Assembly (NCBI GenBank): GCA_965249615.1
Contig: CBDFMI010000006.1
Location: forward strand, 806,001 to 870,000
DNA: 64,000 bases
Source: G963555815 sp965249615 [NCBI: bacterium]
GTDB taxonomy: Bacteria; UBA8248; JACPRG01
Direction: 5' to 3'
The notes below the pieces were generated by a model. It made no database searches. It was not told where the DNA came from and worked only from the letters and a program-made list of their open reading frames with translations. The number at the start of each line of letters is the position of its first letter. Position 1 is the first letter of the stretch. This document shows positions 43,965 through 50,352 of this stretch, piece after piece. The translations under genes were made by a program, and so were the position numbers.

Positions 43965-45365
43965 ATGACCGTCACGACGACAATCAATAGGAATAACTAC
44001 ACGGGCGACGGTGCCCTCAAAACCTTCGCCTACAACTTCAAAATCTTAGCTGATACGAACCTACGGGTTTATATCGATCTCATTCTTCAGACCTTGACGA
44101 CCCATTACACGGTAACCGGGGCCGGGAACCCGGATGGCGGGAACGTCGTCTTCGTCACGGCCCCGGCGAGTGCTATGTCCATCGTCATCATAAGGGCCGT
44201 CCCAGAAAACCAACTCACAGACTATGTGGACAATGACTCGTTGCCAGCGGCGACCCTGGAAGACGAGGCGGACAAGAACGTGATGCTTGTGCAACAGCAC
44301 AGCGAAAAGTTTGACCGCGTCATTAAGGTCGCGGAGGCATCCCTGAAAACCGGGCTCATCCTCCCGGAGCCGGGAGGGGGGAAATACATTCGATGGAAGA
44401 CGGATGGGACGAGCCTCGAGCTTGTGGATGTGGCCACGGGCTCCGTTCTGCAGGTCATCGTTGCCAAGGGGGACTTGATTCGAGGAGGAACAGGAGGGAT
44501 CCCTGAGCGTCTGGCTCTGGGGACAGAGGGCGATGTCCTCAAGATCGTCTCAGGTGTTCCCGCCTACGCCTCTGCCGCACCGCTCCCGACTGGCTATCGC
44601 CAGGGCTGGAAGATGAAGAACAACGGCACGGACGCCGTGAACGACCTCGACATTACCGCAGGAAAGGCCAGAAACAACGACGACGACGGGGACATGTCTA
44701 CCTCAACGTTGACCACCCTGCAGATGGACGTGACCGGGGCTGGTGGGCGCCAGAGCGCCACGGCCATCCCAGACGGGACATGGTTCGACATCTACATGAT
44801 TTCCGGGAGCGGGCAGACCACAAAGCCCTTCGCGGTCCGCGAGAGCCTCAGCGTTACCCTCCCGAGCGGATACACCGACTATGCTCACATCGGCTACTGG
44901 TATTGGGTGGATGGGACCGTAGGCCTCATCCCCGCCGTCCATGAAGAAAATGGGTGGGTGTGGTTCAAGGATAATTACATTGAGGATTTGGATTCCACGG
45001 GCTCCGCGACCTCTTTTACAGACATCAATTTGAGTGTCCATACAGACCTCGTTCTCCCCATCCTTTCACTCCTATCCACAAAGCCCGGTTCGGCGGCCGG
45101 GGCGAAATCAGGAGAAAGGAGCGTCTATTTCAGGCCAGATGGGTCGTCGTGGGCCGGACAAACTGTCTCAAGGGGTAACAATGACCCGGTTGAGGCCCTT
45201 TCTTTGTCCGTGGGCTATTCGAATGAGGGCATCGTACAGGACCAGTCTTATTGGGGACCCTTCCCGGCTCCGGGCGGCATCATTGAATGGATGAGCCAAC
45301 ACTCGACAGCGGTCAGGACAAGGGTCTACGTGGCCGGGTTTTTCAACGGTCACTTCATTAAGTAG
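43965..45365 (+). CDS. Tail fibre protein with T7-type N-terminus
   Basis: Receptor-binding fibre, 466 residues. The N-terminal ~140 residues (NNYTGDGALKTFAYNFKILADTNLRVY, TLTTHYTVTGAGNPDGGNVVF, EDEADKNVMLVQQHSEKFDR) match the virion-anchoring domain of T7 gp17-like fibres. The remainder is beta-rich and unlike T7, as expected for a host-specific tip, and ends HSTAVRTRVYVAGFFNGHF. The next gene may be its chaperone. Host receptor unknown. Confidence 0.87.
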   Translation: MTVTTTINRNNYTGDGALKTFAYNFKILADTNLRVYIDLILQTLTTHYTVTGAGNPDGGNVVFVTAPASAMSIVIIRAVPENQLTDYVDNDSLPAATLEDEADKNVMLVQQHSEKFDRVIKVAEASLKTGLILPEPGGGKYIRWKTDGTSLELVDVATGSVLQVIVAKGDLIRGGTGGIPERLALGTEGDVLKIVSGVPAYASAAPLPTGYRQGWKMKNNGTDAVNDLDITAGKARNNDDDGDMSTSTLTTLQMDVTGAGGRQSATAIPDGTWFDIYMISGSGQTTKPFAVRESLSVTLPSGYTDYAHIGYWYWVDGTVGLIPAVHEENGWVWFKDNYIEDLDSTGSATSFTDINLSVHTDLVLPILSLLSTKPGSAAGAKSGERSVYFRPDGSSWAGQTVSRGNNDPVEALSLSVGYSNEGIVQDQSYWGPFPAPGGIIEWMSQHSTAVRTRVYVAGFFNGHFIK

Positions 45366-45374
45366 GAGGCTGAG

Positions 45375-45785
45375 ATGTATCACGTCATCTTTGAGAAGGC
45401 GACGGGGAATGTCATCCAGAAGGGCCGATCTGCTCCGACTGCGTATCAGGGCGACCCCGATCATGGCGTCCTCAGTTTTGAGATAGAGCCTCGACCGCCT
45501 TGGGCGTCCATCAACCGGGAACACCTGGTCGTGGACGACCCAGCGTCGGCCTCTCCTACGCTGAGAGAAATGACCCAGGCCGAGAAGGACGCGCTGAAGG
45601 CGGAGAAGGAGGCTGAACTGGCGGCCTTCGAGCAAGCCAAAAAGGATGGAGAGCTCGCTATTTTGGATTCTCTGACCTTCTCCGAAGAATTTGCCAGAAC
45701 GAAAGGGACGGCCGAGGCTGTTGTCCAGGCCGACCGCATCCTGGCTGAGGTCAACCGTCGGAAAGCGGAATTGGGGGTGGCGTGA
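45375..45785 (+). CDS. Small protein after the tail fibre (possible fibre assembly factor)
   Basis: A 136-residue protein: a compact N-terminal half (MYHVIFEKATGNVIQKGRSA) followed by a long charged helix (AEKDALKAEKEAELAAFEQAKKDGE). GGAGG precedes the ATG. Genes immediately after fibre genes are often fibre chaperones, which is the only ground for that suggestion. It overlaps the holin gene by one base. Confidence 0.55.
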   Translation: MYHVIFEKATGNVIQKGRSAPTAYQGDPDHGVLSFEIEPRPPWASINREHLVVDDPASASPTLREMTQAEKDALKAEKEAELAAFEQAKKDGELAILDSLTFSEEFARTKGTAEAVVQADRILAEVNRRKAELGVA

Positions 45786-46318
45786 TGGACTGGATCAAGG
45801 TCGGGAAGAAGCTGGTCGTCAAGGGGTTGCCCCTCCTGGGGGGAGCCCTTGCGGGACCTATGGGGGCTTCTGCCGGGTCTCTTTTGGCGGGGGCCTTGGG
45901 GGTTGCAGACACTCCTACGGCCGTCCATAAGGCCATAAGTGCAGACCCCTCCCTCATCGTGAAGCTGAAGGAACTCGAGGTCAAACACTCCGAGTTTCTC
46001 ACGGTGGCCGACACCGCCCGGATCAAGGAAGTGAACGTCACCATGAGGGAGGAATCAAAGGCCGAGCGGTGGTGGACGAGTGCCTGGAGGCCCTTCTGGG
46101 GGTTTGCCTCTGGCACGGCCTTCCTTGCCGTCTCGGTCTTCGTCTGCATCCTGGCCTATCAGGCTGTCCTTGGGGGAAACCCAGGGGCCATGGCGGTGAT
46201 CCCCCAGATGATCGGGGCCTTCTCTGCGCTCTTCGCCATCCCTGGCGCAATCCTGGGCGTTACGGCTTGGCACCGTGGGATGAAGCAAAGGAGAGAGGCG
46301 GAGCTGGCAAATGGCTGA
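45785..46318 (+). CDS. 3TM holin-type protein (GTA holin family)
   Basis: A 177-residue membrane protein: a glycine-rich hydrophobic N-terminus (GLPLLGGALAGPMGASAGSLLAGALG), a charged middle and two more helices (GFASGTAFLAVSVFVCILAYQ, FSALFAIPGAILGV) after SAWRPFWG, a pattern typical of the 3TM holin of gene-transfer agents and phages. It would make the inner-membrane lesion for lysis. The start is ATG 45785, overlapping the previous TGA. No endolysin lies beside it; the muramidase-like gene is 12 kb away. Confidence 0.8.
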   Translation: MDWIKVGKKLVVKGLPLLGGALAGPMGASAGSLLAGALGVADTPTAVHKAISADPSLIVKLKELEVKHSEFLTVADTARIKEVNVTMREESKAERWWTSAWRPFWGFASGTAFLAVSVFVCILAYQAVLGGNPGAMAVIPQMIGAFSALFAIPGAILGVTAWHRGMKQRREAELANG

Positions 46319-46547
46319 ATCCGGCAACCTTGAAAGGGCTGTCTTCTCAATCCAGAAGGCGGTGGGAGCCAGCGAAGCTCATCTGAAGGATCTCAAGAGA
46401 GGCCAGGAGAGAATTGATAAGCACCTCGAAAGCATGAACGGGAGGCTTCGGCATACGGAAAATTCCATTTCCTGGATATGGGGGATCGGAAGTGCCATCA
46501 CAGTCTTCATGGGTCTTGCGATGACCTACCTGGGGTGGAGGAAATAG
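46311..46547 (+). CDS. XhlA-like phage membrane protein
   Basis: A 78-residue protein with an N-terminal charged coiled coil (DLKRGQERIDKHLESMNGRLRHTENSISW) and one C-terminal helix (IGSAITVFMGLAMTYLGW). This architecture fits the haemolysin XhlA family, which works with holins in lysis. It overlaps the holin gene by eight bases and closes the rightward late operon. Confidence 0.75.
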   Translation: MAESGNLERAVFSIQKAVGASEAHLKDLKRGQERIDKHLESMNGRLRHTENSISWIWGIGSAITVFMGLAMTYLGWRK

Positions 46548-46586
46548 GCCGCGTTGCTCGGAGATAGTATGTCAAGGCCAATCTAT

Positions 46587-46689
46587 CTTGACCAGCGGCG
46601 CCAGAATAGCCGGACCGAAGCTGAAGATTCCCATCGGCTATCTCCGCCCTCAACTCCGATGCTAGCTCGGCTAGGTCCTCCAAGCCCAT
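46587..46689 (-). pseudogene. Deleted copy of DUF1640-like gene
   Basis: The minus strand from ATG 46689 reads MGL then EDLAELASELRAEIADG. It equals the gene at 48307-48532 but lacks 105 bases (35 codons) in the middle. 46587-46681 matches 48325-48419 with one mismatch. The short stretch at 46733-46763 also matches part of the S24 scar at 47.1 kb, so this spot is a patchwork of prophage fragments. Confidence 0.65.
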
Positions 46690-46826
46690 TGCATCACCGC
46701 CCCTTTCGGCTCCCGCCTCACAGCGTTCTCCCCGTCCACCGAACCTCACCGATCACCTGGCCGTTTTTTGGTCGGAGGACAAATAAAGCACGAAGACTGA
46801 CATGAGCACCGACGAGACCCATTTTT

Positions 46827-47075
46827 TCATGGTTGCCTCTTCTTTTCAAGTTTAGATGCTAAAGAAAGAAGCCCTACTGACGGAAGCACAAGAATGAAGA
46901 TAAATCCCCAATTCCACAGATTAAACGGGCTGAAGGTGTCTGTTATTTCTAACCAAGCGGCCCACCAGCTTTCTGCCTGTATAATAATTCCAATAATCCC
47001 AAGTATTATTGATAGGGCTACTACTGATAGCCATAGGTTCGCTACCCACCTGAGTATCTTTGACAATATCCTCAC
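46827..47075 (-). CDS. Small two-helix membrane protein (accessory cargo)
   Basis: An 82-residue protein with two clear hydrophobic helices (LWLSVVALSIILGIIGIII and WGFIFILVLPSVGLLSLA) and basic ends. The start is GTG 47075, overlapping by four bases (GTGA) the stop of the repressor-tail frame that ends VDWWCGRPE. Such small membrane proteins carried next to a repressor are often superinfection-exclusion or conversion factors; that role is inferred. Its AT content is higher than the virion genes, suggesting separate origin. Confidence 0.6.
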   Translation of the reverse strand: MRILSKILRWVANLWLSVVALSIILGIIGIIIQAESWWAAWLEITDTFSPFNLWNWGFIFILVLPSVGLLSLASKLEKKRQP

Positions 47076-47133
47076 TCCGGCCTACCACACCACCAGTCCA
47101 CCCGGAACAGCTGGATCGGCTCTCCCGCCTCAA

Positions 47134-47343
47134 TCAGCGCAACGTCCTGCCCGTCCACCGAACCTCACCGATCACTTGGGCATCCCTCGGCAAGGCCGTA
47201 GGCTTGTATTCCGGGTTGTCGCTGACGAGCCGCCATTCTCGACGGGATCCGGCAGCCCGCTTGACGAGCACGCCGTCTTCCACCCGCACCACGAAGATGC
47301 GGTTGCGCTTAAGCTTGGTGCGTTGGTGATCCACTAAAATCAC
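47134..47343 (-). pseudogene. S24 peptidase (repressor C-terminal) fragment, copy 1
   Basis: 70 codons from GTG 47343. It reads ILVDHQRTKLKRNRIFVVRVEDGVLVKR then WRLVSDNPEYKPTALPRD and VIGEVRWTGRTLR, the C-terminal half of a LexA/CI-like S24 domain. It retains the catalytic lysine region (GVLVKR) but starts just after where the catalytic serine should be, so it cannot self-cleave. It may still bind as a dimer partner. A nearly identical frame occurs at 52271-52480. Confidence 0.7.
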
Positions 47344-47399
47344 CCCGCCAGAACTAGAAGTGCTAGAAGAAAAAAGAGCACGATCGCTAGCGATGTCAT
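47340..47399 (-). CDS. 19-residue hydrophobic micropeptide
   Basis: Encodes MTSLAIVLFFLLALLVLAG from ATG 47399, an almost pure membrane helix. Its TGA overlaps the GTG of the S24 fragment (GTGA). The same peptide frame is kept in the second scar (52477-52537) but there it lacks an ATG. No ribosome site is clear, so translation is uncertain. Confidence 0.35.
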   Translation of the reverse strand: MTSLAIVLFFLLALLVLAG

Positions 47400-47448
47400 T
47401 GCTTTTACCCGCCGCTACTCGCAGGGACCCTGCCCTCACGTCATGGCC

Positions 47449-48087
47449 TTAGAACTTGAACAGCAACCCGAACTCGACGTTGTTCGTGCGGTAGCTCATG
47501 TCGTCTCCCGCAAACTCCGCAGCCGTGGTGCCGAAGAACCGATAGCCGATACGGGTTTCGAGGCGCTCCGTTAGCTCAACTCCGAGGCCCCCCATAAATT
47601 GGTAGGCTAACGCCGTGTCGTCGAACTCCTCGTCAAGTGAGGTGCCTAAGAAGGACGACAGGTTACATTTGTGCCTCGCAACGCCGATGCCTGCTCCCAC
47701 ATACGGCCTCAACCGCCAAAATTTTCCCGCGTAGTAGGCGTTCGCCATGACAGACCAGGTACTCAGGTCTCCTTTGTAATCCAAATTCTTATCATTCACG
47801 CGGAGCCTTTCCGTGTCAAAACTCCGGTAACCAATCTCCAGTTCAGTGCGAATTCCCGGGCGAAACTCATATCCCACCGCCCCCAGACCGCCAAAACCGT
47901 CCACGGTGATCGCCTCAACGTCCAAGTCTTCCATGAGTTCAGAGTTGACGTCTGAGTCCATGGGTATGACGTACAACCCGCTTGCCGAGACGTATACCCC
48001 TTCATCCGCCGAACTGGATGCCGCCAGAGGCAATCCGGAGATTGCCAGGAAAACCAAAATCGCTAAGATGCGTCCACAAGTCTTCAT
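47449..48087 (-). CDS. Prophage-borne outer-membrane beta-barrel protein
   Basis: A 212-residue protein from ATG 48087 with GGAGGAG upstream. It has a signal peptide (ILAILVFLAISGLPLAASSSA), then an eight-strand-type barrel (GVYVSASGLYVIP, GYEFRPGIRTELEIGYRSF, LRPYVGAGIGVARHKC, ETRIGYRFFGTT) ending EFGLLFKF. It resembles OmpW/opacity-type small porins. In a prophage it is likely a lysogenic-conversion gene that changes the cell surface. An 11-base G tract on its coding strand lies about 75 bases upstream, which suggests phase variation. Confidence 0.8.
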   Translation of the reverse strand: MKTCGRILAILVFLAISGLPLAASSSADEGVYVSASGLYVIPMDSDVNSELMEDLDVEAITVDGFGGLGAVGYEFRPGIRTELEIGYRSFDTERLRVNDKNLDYKGDLSTWSVMANAYYAGKFWRLRPYVGAGIGVARHKCNLSSFLGTSLDEEFDDTALAYQFMGGLGVELTERLETRIGYRFFGTTAAEFAGDDMSYRTNNVEFGLLFKF

Positions 48088-48149
48088 CGGTTCTCCTCCC
48101 CCTACATGGTTAAAGAGTGTCAGGGCGCAAGCCGGACCAGTTGACACGT

Positions 48150-48173
48150 AATATACGAACCGCCCCCCCCCCC
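48150..48173 (-). promoter_or_regulatory. Candidate phase-variable promoter with poly-G tract
   Basis: Reading the minus strand, 11 consecutive G (48173-48163) are followed by seven bases and TATATT (48155-48150), a -10-like box about 63 bases before ATG 48087. A G run in the spacer can change length by slippage and so tune expression. The -35 is not clear. Confidence 0.45.
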
Positions 48174-48306
48174 GGCACCGATAGTGGCGTACACACCGGC
48201 GTTATTGTCCTCGGCCTCCGCCGCGAATGACGAGGCCGCGCTTCCAGTAAGCGTGTTTTCATGGGTTTCCTCCTTTCACTCCCTCTCTCGAGAGCAGGCG
48301 GCCAGC

Positions 48307-48532
48307 CTAAGGAAAGAAGACCACCTTGACCAGCGGCGCCAGAATAGCCGGGCCGAAGCTGAAGATTCCCATCGGCTATCTCCGCCCTCAACTCCGATGC
48401 TAGCTCGGCTAGGTCCTCCTTCGTCGCCAGATCCTTGACAACCGGAATCGCGCCTGCCGCAGCCTTCGCCTTCTCCTCGGAAGTCCCGGCCTCGATCAGC
48501 GCGTCGTAGCCCTCCGACACAGTCAAGCCCAT
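48307..48532 (-). pseudogene. DUF1640-like coiled-coil membrane protein, frameshifted
   Basis: From ATG 48532 the frame reads GLTVSEGYDALIEAGTSEEKAKAAAGA, ATKEDLAELASELRAEIAD, the soluble helical part of a DUF1640 (CCDC90-like) protein. The expected C-terminal membrane helix is found in another frame (GIFSFGPAILAPLVKVVFF, ending 48307), so one frameshift near 48372 splits the gene. With the shift repaired the length (about 75 residues) equals the two rightward relatives at 48618 and 49027. The first frame stays open to 48110 as a nonsense tail. Confidence 0.55.
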
Positions 48533-48588
48533 TGCATCACCGTCCCTTTCGGCCCCCGCTCACAGTATCCTCCCCACTCACATCCAGA

Positions 48589-48768
48589 CCTTGACATGGC
48601 CGGAGGTTCGGCACACAGTGCCAGGCATGACCACACTCTCATTTGACACGCATAAGGCCGTGAAAGCCCTTAAAGAAGCCGGGTTCGACGACGGCCAAGC
48701 CGAGGCGGTGGTCGCCACGGTCGGAGAGGCCATCGGCGGGAACGTGGCTACCAAGGCCGATATCGCCG
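48589..48768. repeat. Tandem duplication unit A (promoter plus 5' gene part)
   Basis: 180 bases matching 48998-49177 with five mismatches and no gaps. The unit includes the -35/-10 pair and the first ~47 codons; the 3' parts of the two genes differ. Confidence 0.9.
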
Positions 48769-48878
48769 GATTGAAGGCCGACATTGCCGGATTGAAGGCC
48801 GATGTCTTTCGGCATATGTGGCTTATGGCTACTGGCATCGTCGGTCTCACCGTCGCACTAGTGAAGCTGATTCCGTAA
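48618..48878 (+). CDS. DUF1640-like protein, tandem copy A
   Basis: An 86-residue protein: HKAVKALKEAGFDDGQAEAVVATVGEAIGG, ATKADIAGLKADIAGLKADV, then one C-terminal helix (WLMATGIVGLTVALVKLI). This is the small coiled-coil, tail-anchored DUF1640/CCDC90-like family common in prophages and IS-rich regions; the function is unknown. The start may be GTG 48618 or ATG 48627. A promoter (TTGACA 48591, CACAGT 48614) would begin the message at about 48626, so the second start may be used without a leader. Confidence 0.7.
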   Translation: MPGMTTLSFDTHKAVKALKEAGFDDGQAEAVVATVGEAIGGNVATKADIAGLKADIAGLKADVFRHMWLMATGIVGLTVALVKLIP

Positions 48879-48906
48879 GATTGTAGCTGACCCAGTGAAC
48901 AAGAGT

Positions 48907-48987
48907 CTAGTCCTTCTCATCTTCCGCCACTTCGGGGACCCATTTCTCCCCGTCGCTCTTAATCATTTTCCCGGTTATTGGATCCAT
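48907..48987 (-). CDS. 26-residue possible gene remnant
   Basis: From ATG 48987 the minus strand reads MDPITGKMIKSDGEKWVPEV and ends with an acidic tail. The wording looks like a genuine protein end, but it is short, wedged between the tandem copies and without a good ribosome site. It is probably a scrap of a phage gene. Confidence 0.3.
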   Translation of the reverse strand: MDPITGKMIKSDGEKWVPEVAEDEKD

Positions 48988-48997
48988 TCACATCCAA

Positions 48998-49177
48998 CCT
49001 TGACATGGCCGGAAGTTCGGCACACAATGCCAGGCATGACCACACTCTCATTTGACACGCATAAGGCCGTGAAAGCCCTTAAAGAAGCCGGGTTCGACGA
49101 CGGCCAAGCCGAGGCGGTGGTCGCCACGGTCGGAGAGGCCATCGGCGGGAATGTGGCCACTAAGGCCGATATCGCCG
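48998..49177. repeat. Tandem duplication unit B
   Basis: Second copy of the 180-base unit at 48589-48768, same orientation, offset 409 bases. Its -10 (CACAAT) is nearer the consensus than copy A. Confidence 0.9.
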
Positions 49178-49269
49178 AGGTCAAGGGAGAATTGACCCTC
49201 GTCAAGTGGATGCTGGGGGTCAATTTGGCCTTTTCCCTCGCCCTGCTGCTCAAGACCTTCTTCGCCTAA
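49027..49269 (+). CDS. DUF1640-like protein, tandem copy B
   Basis: An 80-residue relative of copy A with the same first ~47 residues (GFDDGQAEAVVATVGEAIGG), then IAEVKGELTLVKWMLGVNLAFSLALLLKTFF as a different C-terminal anchor. The start is ATG 49027 or, for a leaderless message, ATG 49036. Promoter TTGACA (49000-49005) and CACAAT (49023-49028) are 17 bases apart. Swapped membrane ends on a constant head suggest recombination between relatives. Confidence 0.7.
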   Translation: MPGMTTLSFDTHKAVKALKEAGFDDGQAEAVVATVGEAIGGNVATKADIAEVKGELTLVKWMLGVNLAFSLALLLKTFFA

Positions 49270-49365
49270 GCACTATCGTTCGGCGGCGTCGCTCGCGGCC
49301 TCTACCCCCAATTGGTGCGTTCTCTAGTTTCGCCTCAGGCGTGGGGGCCTGGCTCACCCATTAGA

Positions 49366-49730
49366 AAAGCTCTCCTGATGTTGTACAAACGCTGTCCACT
49401 GAGGATTTCGGTCGACGGTGGTGTCTCAGTTTGAATTTCGTTTTTTGTACGGTCCACCAACTCACTAGGGGGGACAGGAGGTAACCTCCGTCGGCATGGA
49501 GTCGTTCTGGTCGCTGTTCGAGCGCGGCTACCACGGCACCTTCCACCACGCCTACCCGAAGCATCTGGACCGCTACGTCGGCGAGTTCGAGGGACGGCAC
49601 AACGCCCGCCCGCTCGACACCGAGGATCAGATACGGTCTATGGTGCGCGGGATGGAGGGGAAGCGGCTCCGTTATGCGGATCTGACCGGCAACACCGGAT
49701 AACCTTCGGACTCTACAAGAGAGTTTTATC
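49366..49730 (+). mobile_element. Remnant of an IS1595-family insertion sequence
   Basis: The 466-base stretch between neighbours holds a transposase C-terminus: about 49487-49702 reads GMESFWSLFERGYHGTFHHAYPKHLDRYV and EFEGRHNARPLDTEDQ, the end of IS1595 (ISXO2-like) DDE transposases. The N-terminal two thirds are gone. AAAAGCTCTCCTG (49366-49378) and, inverted, AAAACTCTCTTG (49728-49717) look like the terminal repeats, so an internal deletion left a ~365-base non-autonomous element. Confidence 0.65.
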
Positions 49731-49735
49731 CCTTA

Positions 49736-50152
49736 TTACGGGGTAAGCTTAGGCTCCGACGCGGGGGGGTCCGTTCCCTCCTCCGTCTCGAATTGAACTT
49801 GCGGCGGCGGCAGAGAGCATTTCTTGCTGCCAGCAACCTCCCCAAGCCACAGATTTCGGCGTCTATACGCTTGAATTTCTATCGCCTCAGCATCTTTAAA
49901 ATCCATAAAGAACAATGGTACGAGGAAAAAAAACCCTGTGACGCCCAATACGACATTTTTCCCGACGGCACTTTCTTTGGGGAGAAGTTTTATAATCTCT
50001 GTCTCATTGTGGGCAATCTCAGCCTTCAATCCTGAGCAACTACGTTCTTCATCTCCTGGCCGATATTGCACTATAGGATTAGGGGATCTGCCACCACATG
50101 CCTGTAACATAAACAAACCAACGAAGATTAAAAGGGGTATTCTCTTTCGCAT
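49736..50152 (-). CDS. Prophage-borne lipoprotein
   Basis: A 138-residue lipoprotein from ATG 50152 (GGAGGG upstream): MRKRIPLLIFVGLFMLQAC gives a clean lipobox with the acylated cysteine near residue 19. The mature part has a charged segment (GLKAEIAHNETEIIKLLPKESAVGKNV), a hydrophobic helix (LGVTGFFFLVPLFFMDFKDAE) and a proline-rich end. The family is widespread as small bacterial lipoproteins without known function. In this island it is probably cargo expressed from the lysogen. Confidence 0.7.
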   Translation of the reverse strand: MRKRIPLLIFVGLFMLQACGGRSPNPIVQYRPGDEERSCSGLKAEIAHNETEIIKLLPKESAVGKNVVLGVTGFFFLVPLFFMDFKDAEAIEIQAYRRRNLWLGEVAGSKKCSLPPPQVQFETEEGTDPPASEPKLTP

Positions 50153-50179
50153 GAAAACACCCTCCACTGTATCGCTCTA

Positions 50180-50224
50180 TATACCGCAACGTATTCAATG
50201 CTGAGCGTCGTGTCAAGCGGTATA
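50180..50224 (-). promoter_or_regulatory. Inverted repeat upstream of the lipoprotein gene
   Basis: TATACCGC (50180-50187) and GCGGTATA (50217-50224) are perfect inverted 8-mers, 28 bases upstream of the lipoprotein start. The 200-base gap also has an AGGAGGTG site (50303-50296) before a five-codon frame on the minus strand and one reversed AAGACC-like repeat at its right end. Confidence 0.35.
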
Positions 50225-50352
50225 CGTGTGAGGTCCAGGCGTTGCGTCACGTCTTTAAAGCCCTAGAATTGCTTAGCTCGAATTCATCATAAACACCTCC
50301 TAATCTAACGTGTCAATAGAAAAACGGAATTTCCTAGTTTAAGGTCTTTAAG

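Larger units (their letters stand above)
47088..47400. repeat. Repressor-tail scar, copy 1
   Basis: A 313-base block aligned without gaps to 52225-52537, about 93% identical by eye. On the minus strand it contains a 3'-terminal S24 peptidase fragment with its stop, then the 3' end of this phage's own repressor type (ALIEAGEPIQLFRVDWW). Confidence 0.9.

Noticed and set aside
48110-48306. Long C-terminal tail of the leftward DUF1640-like frame
   Set aside because: It is arginine/proline-rich out-of-frame sequence running through the poly-C tract; the expected membrane helix is in another frame ending at 48307.
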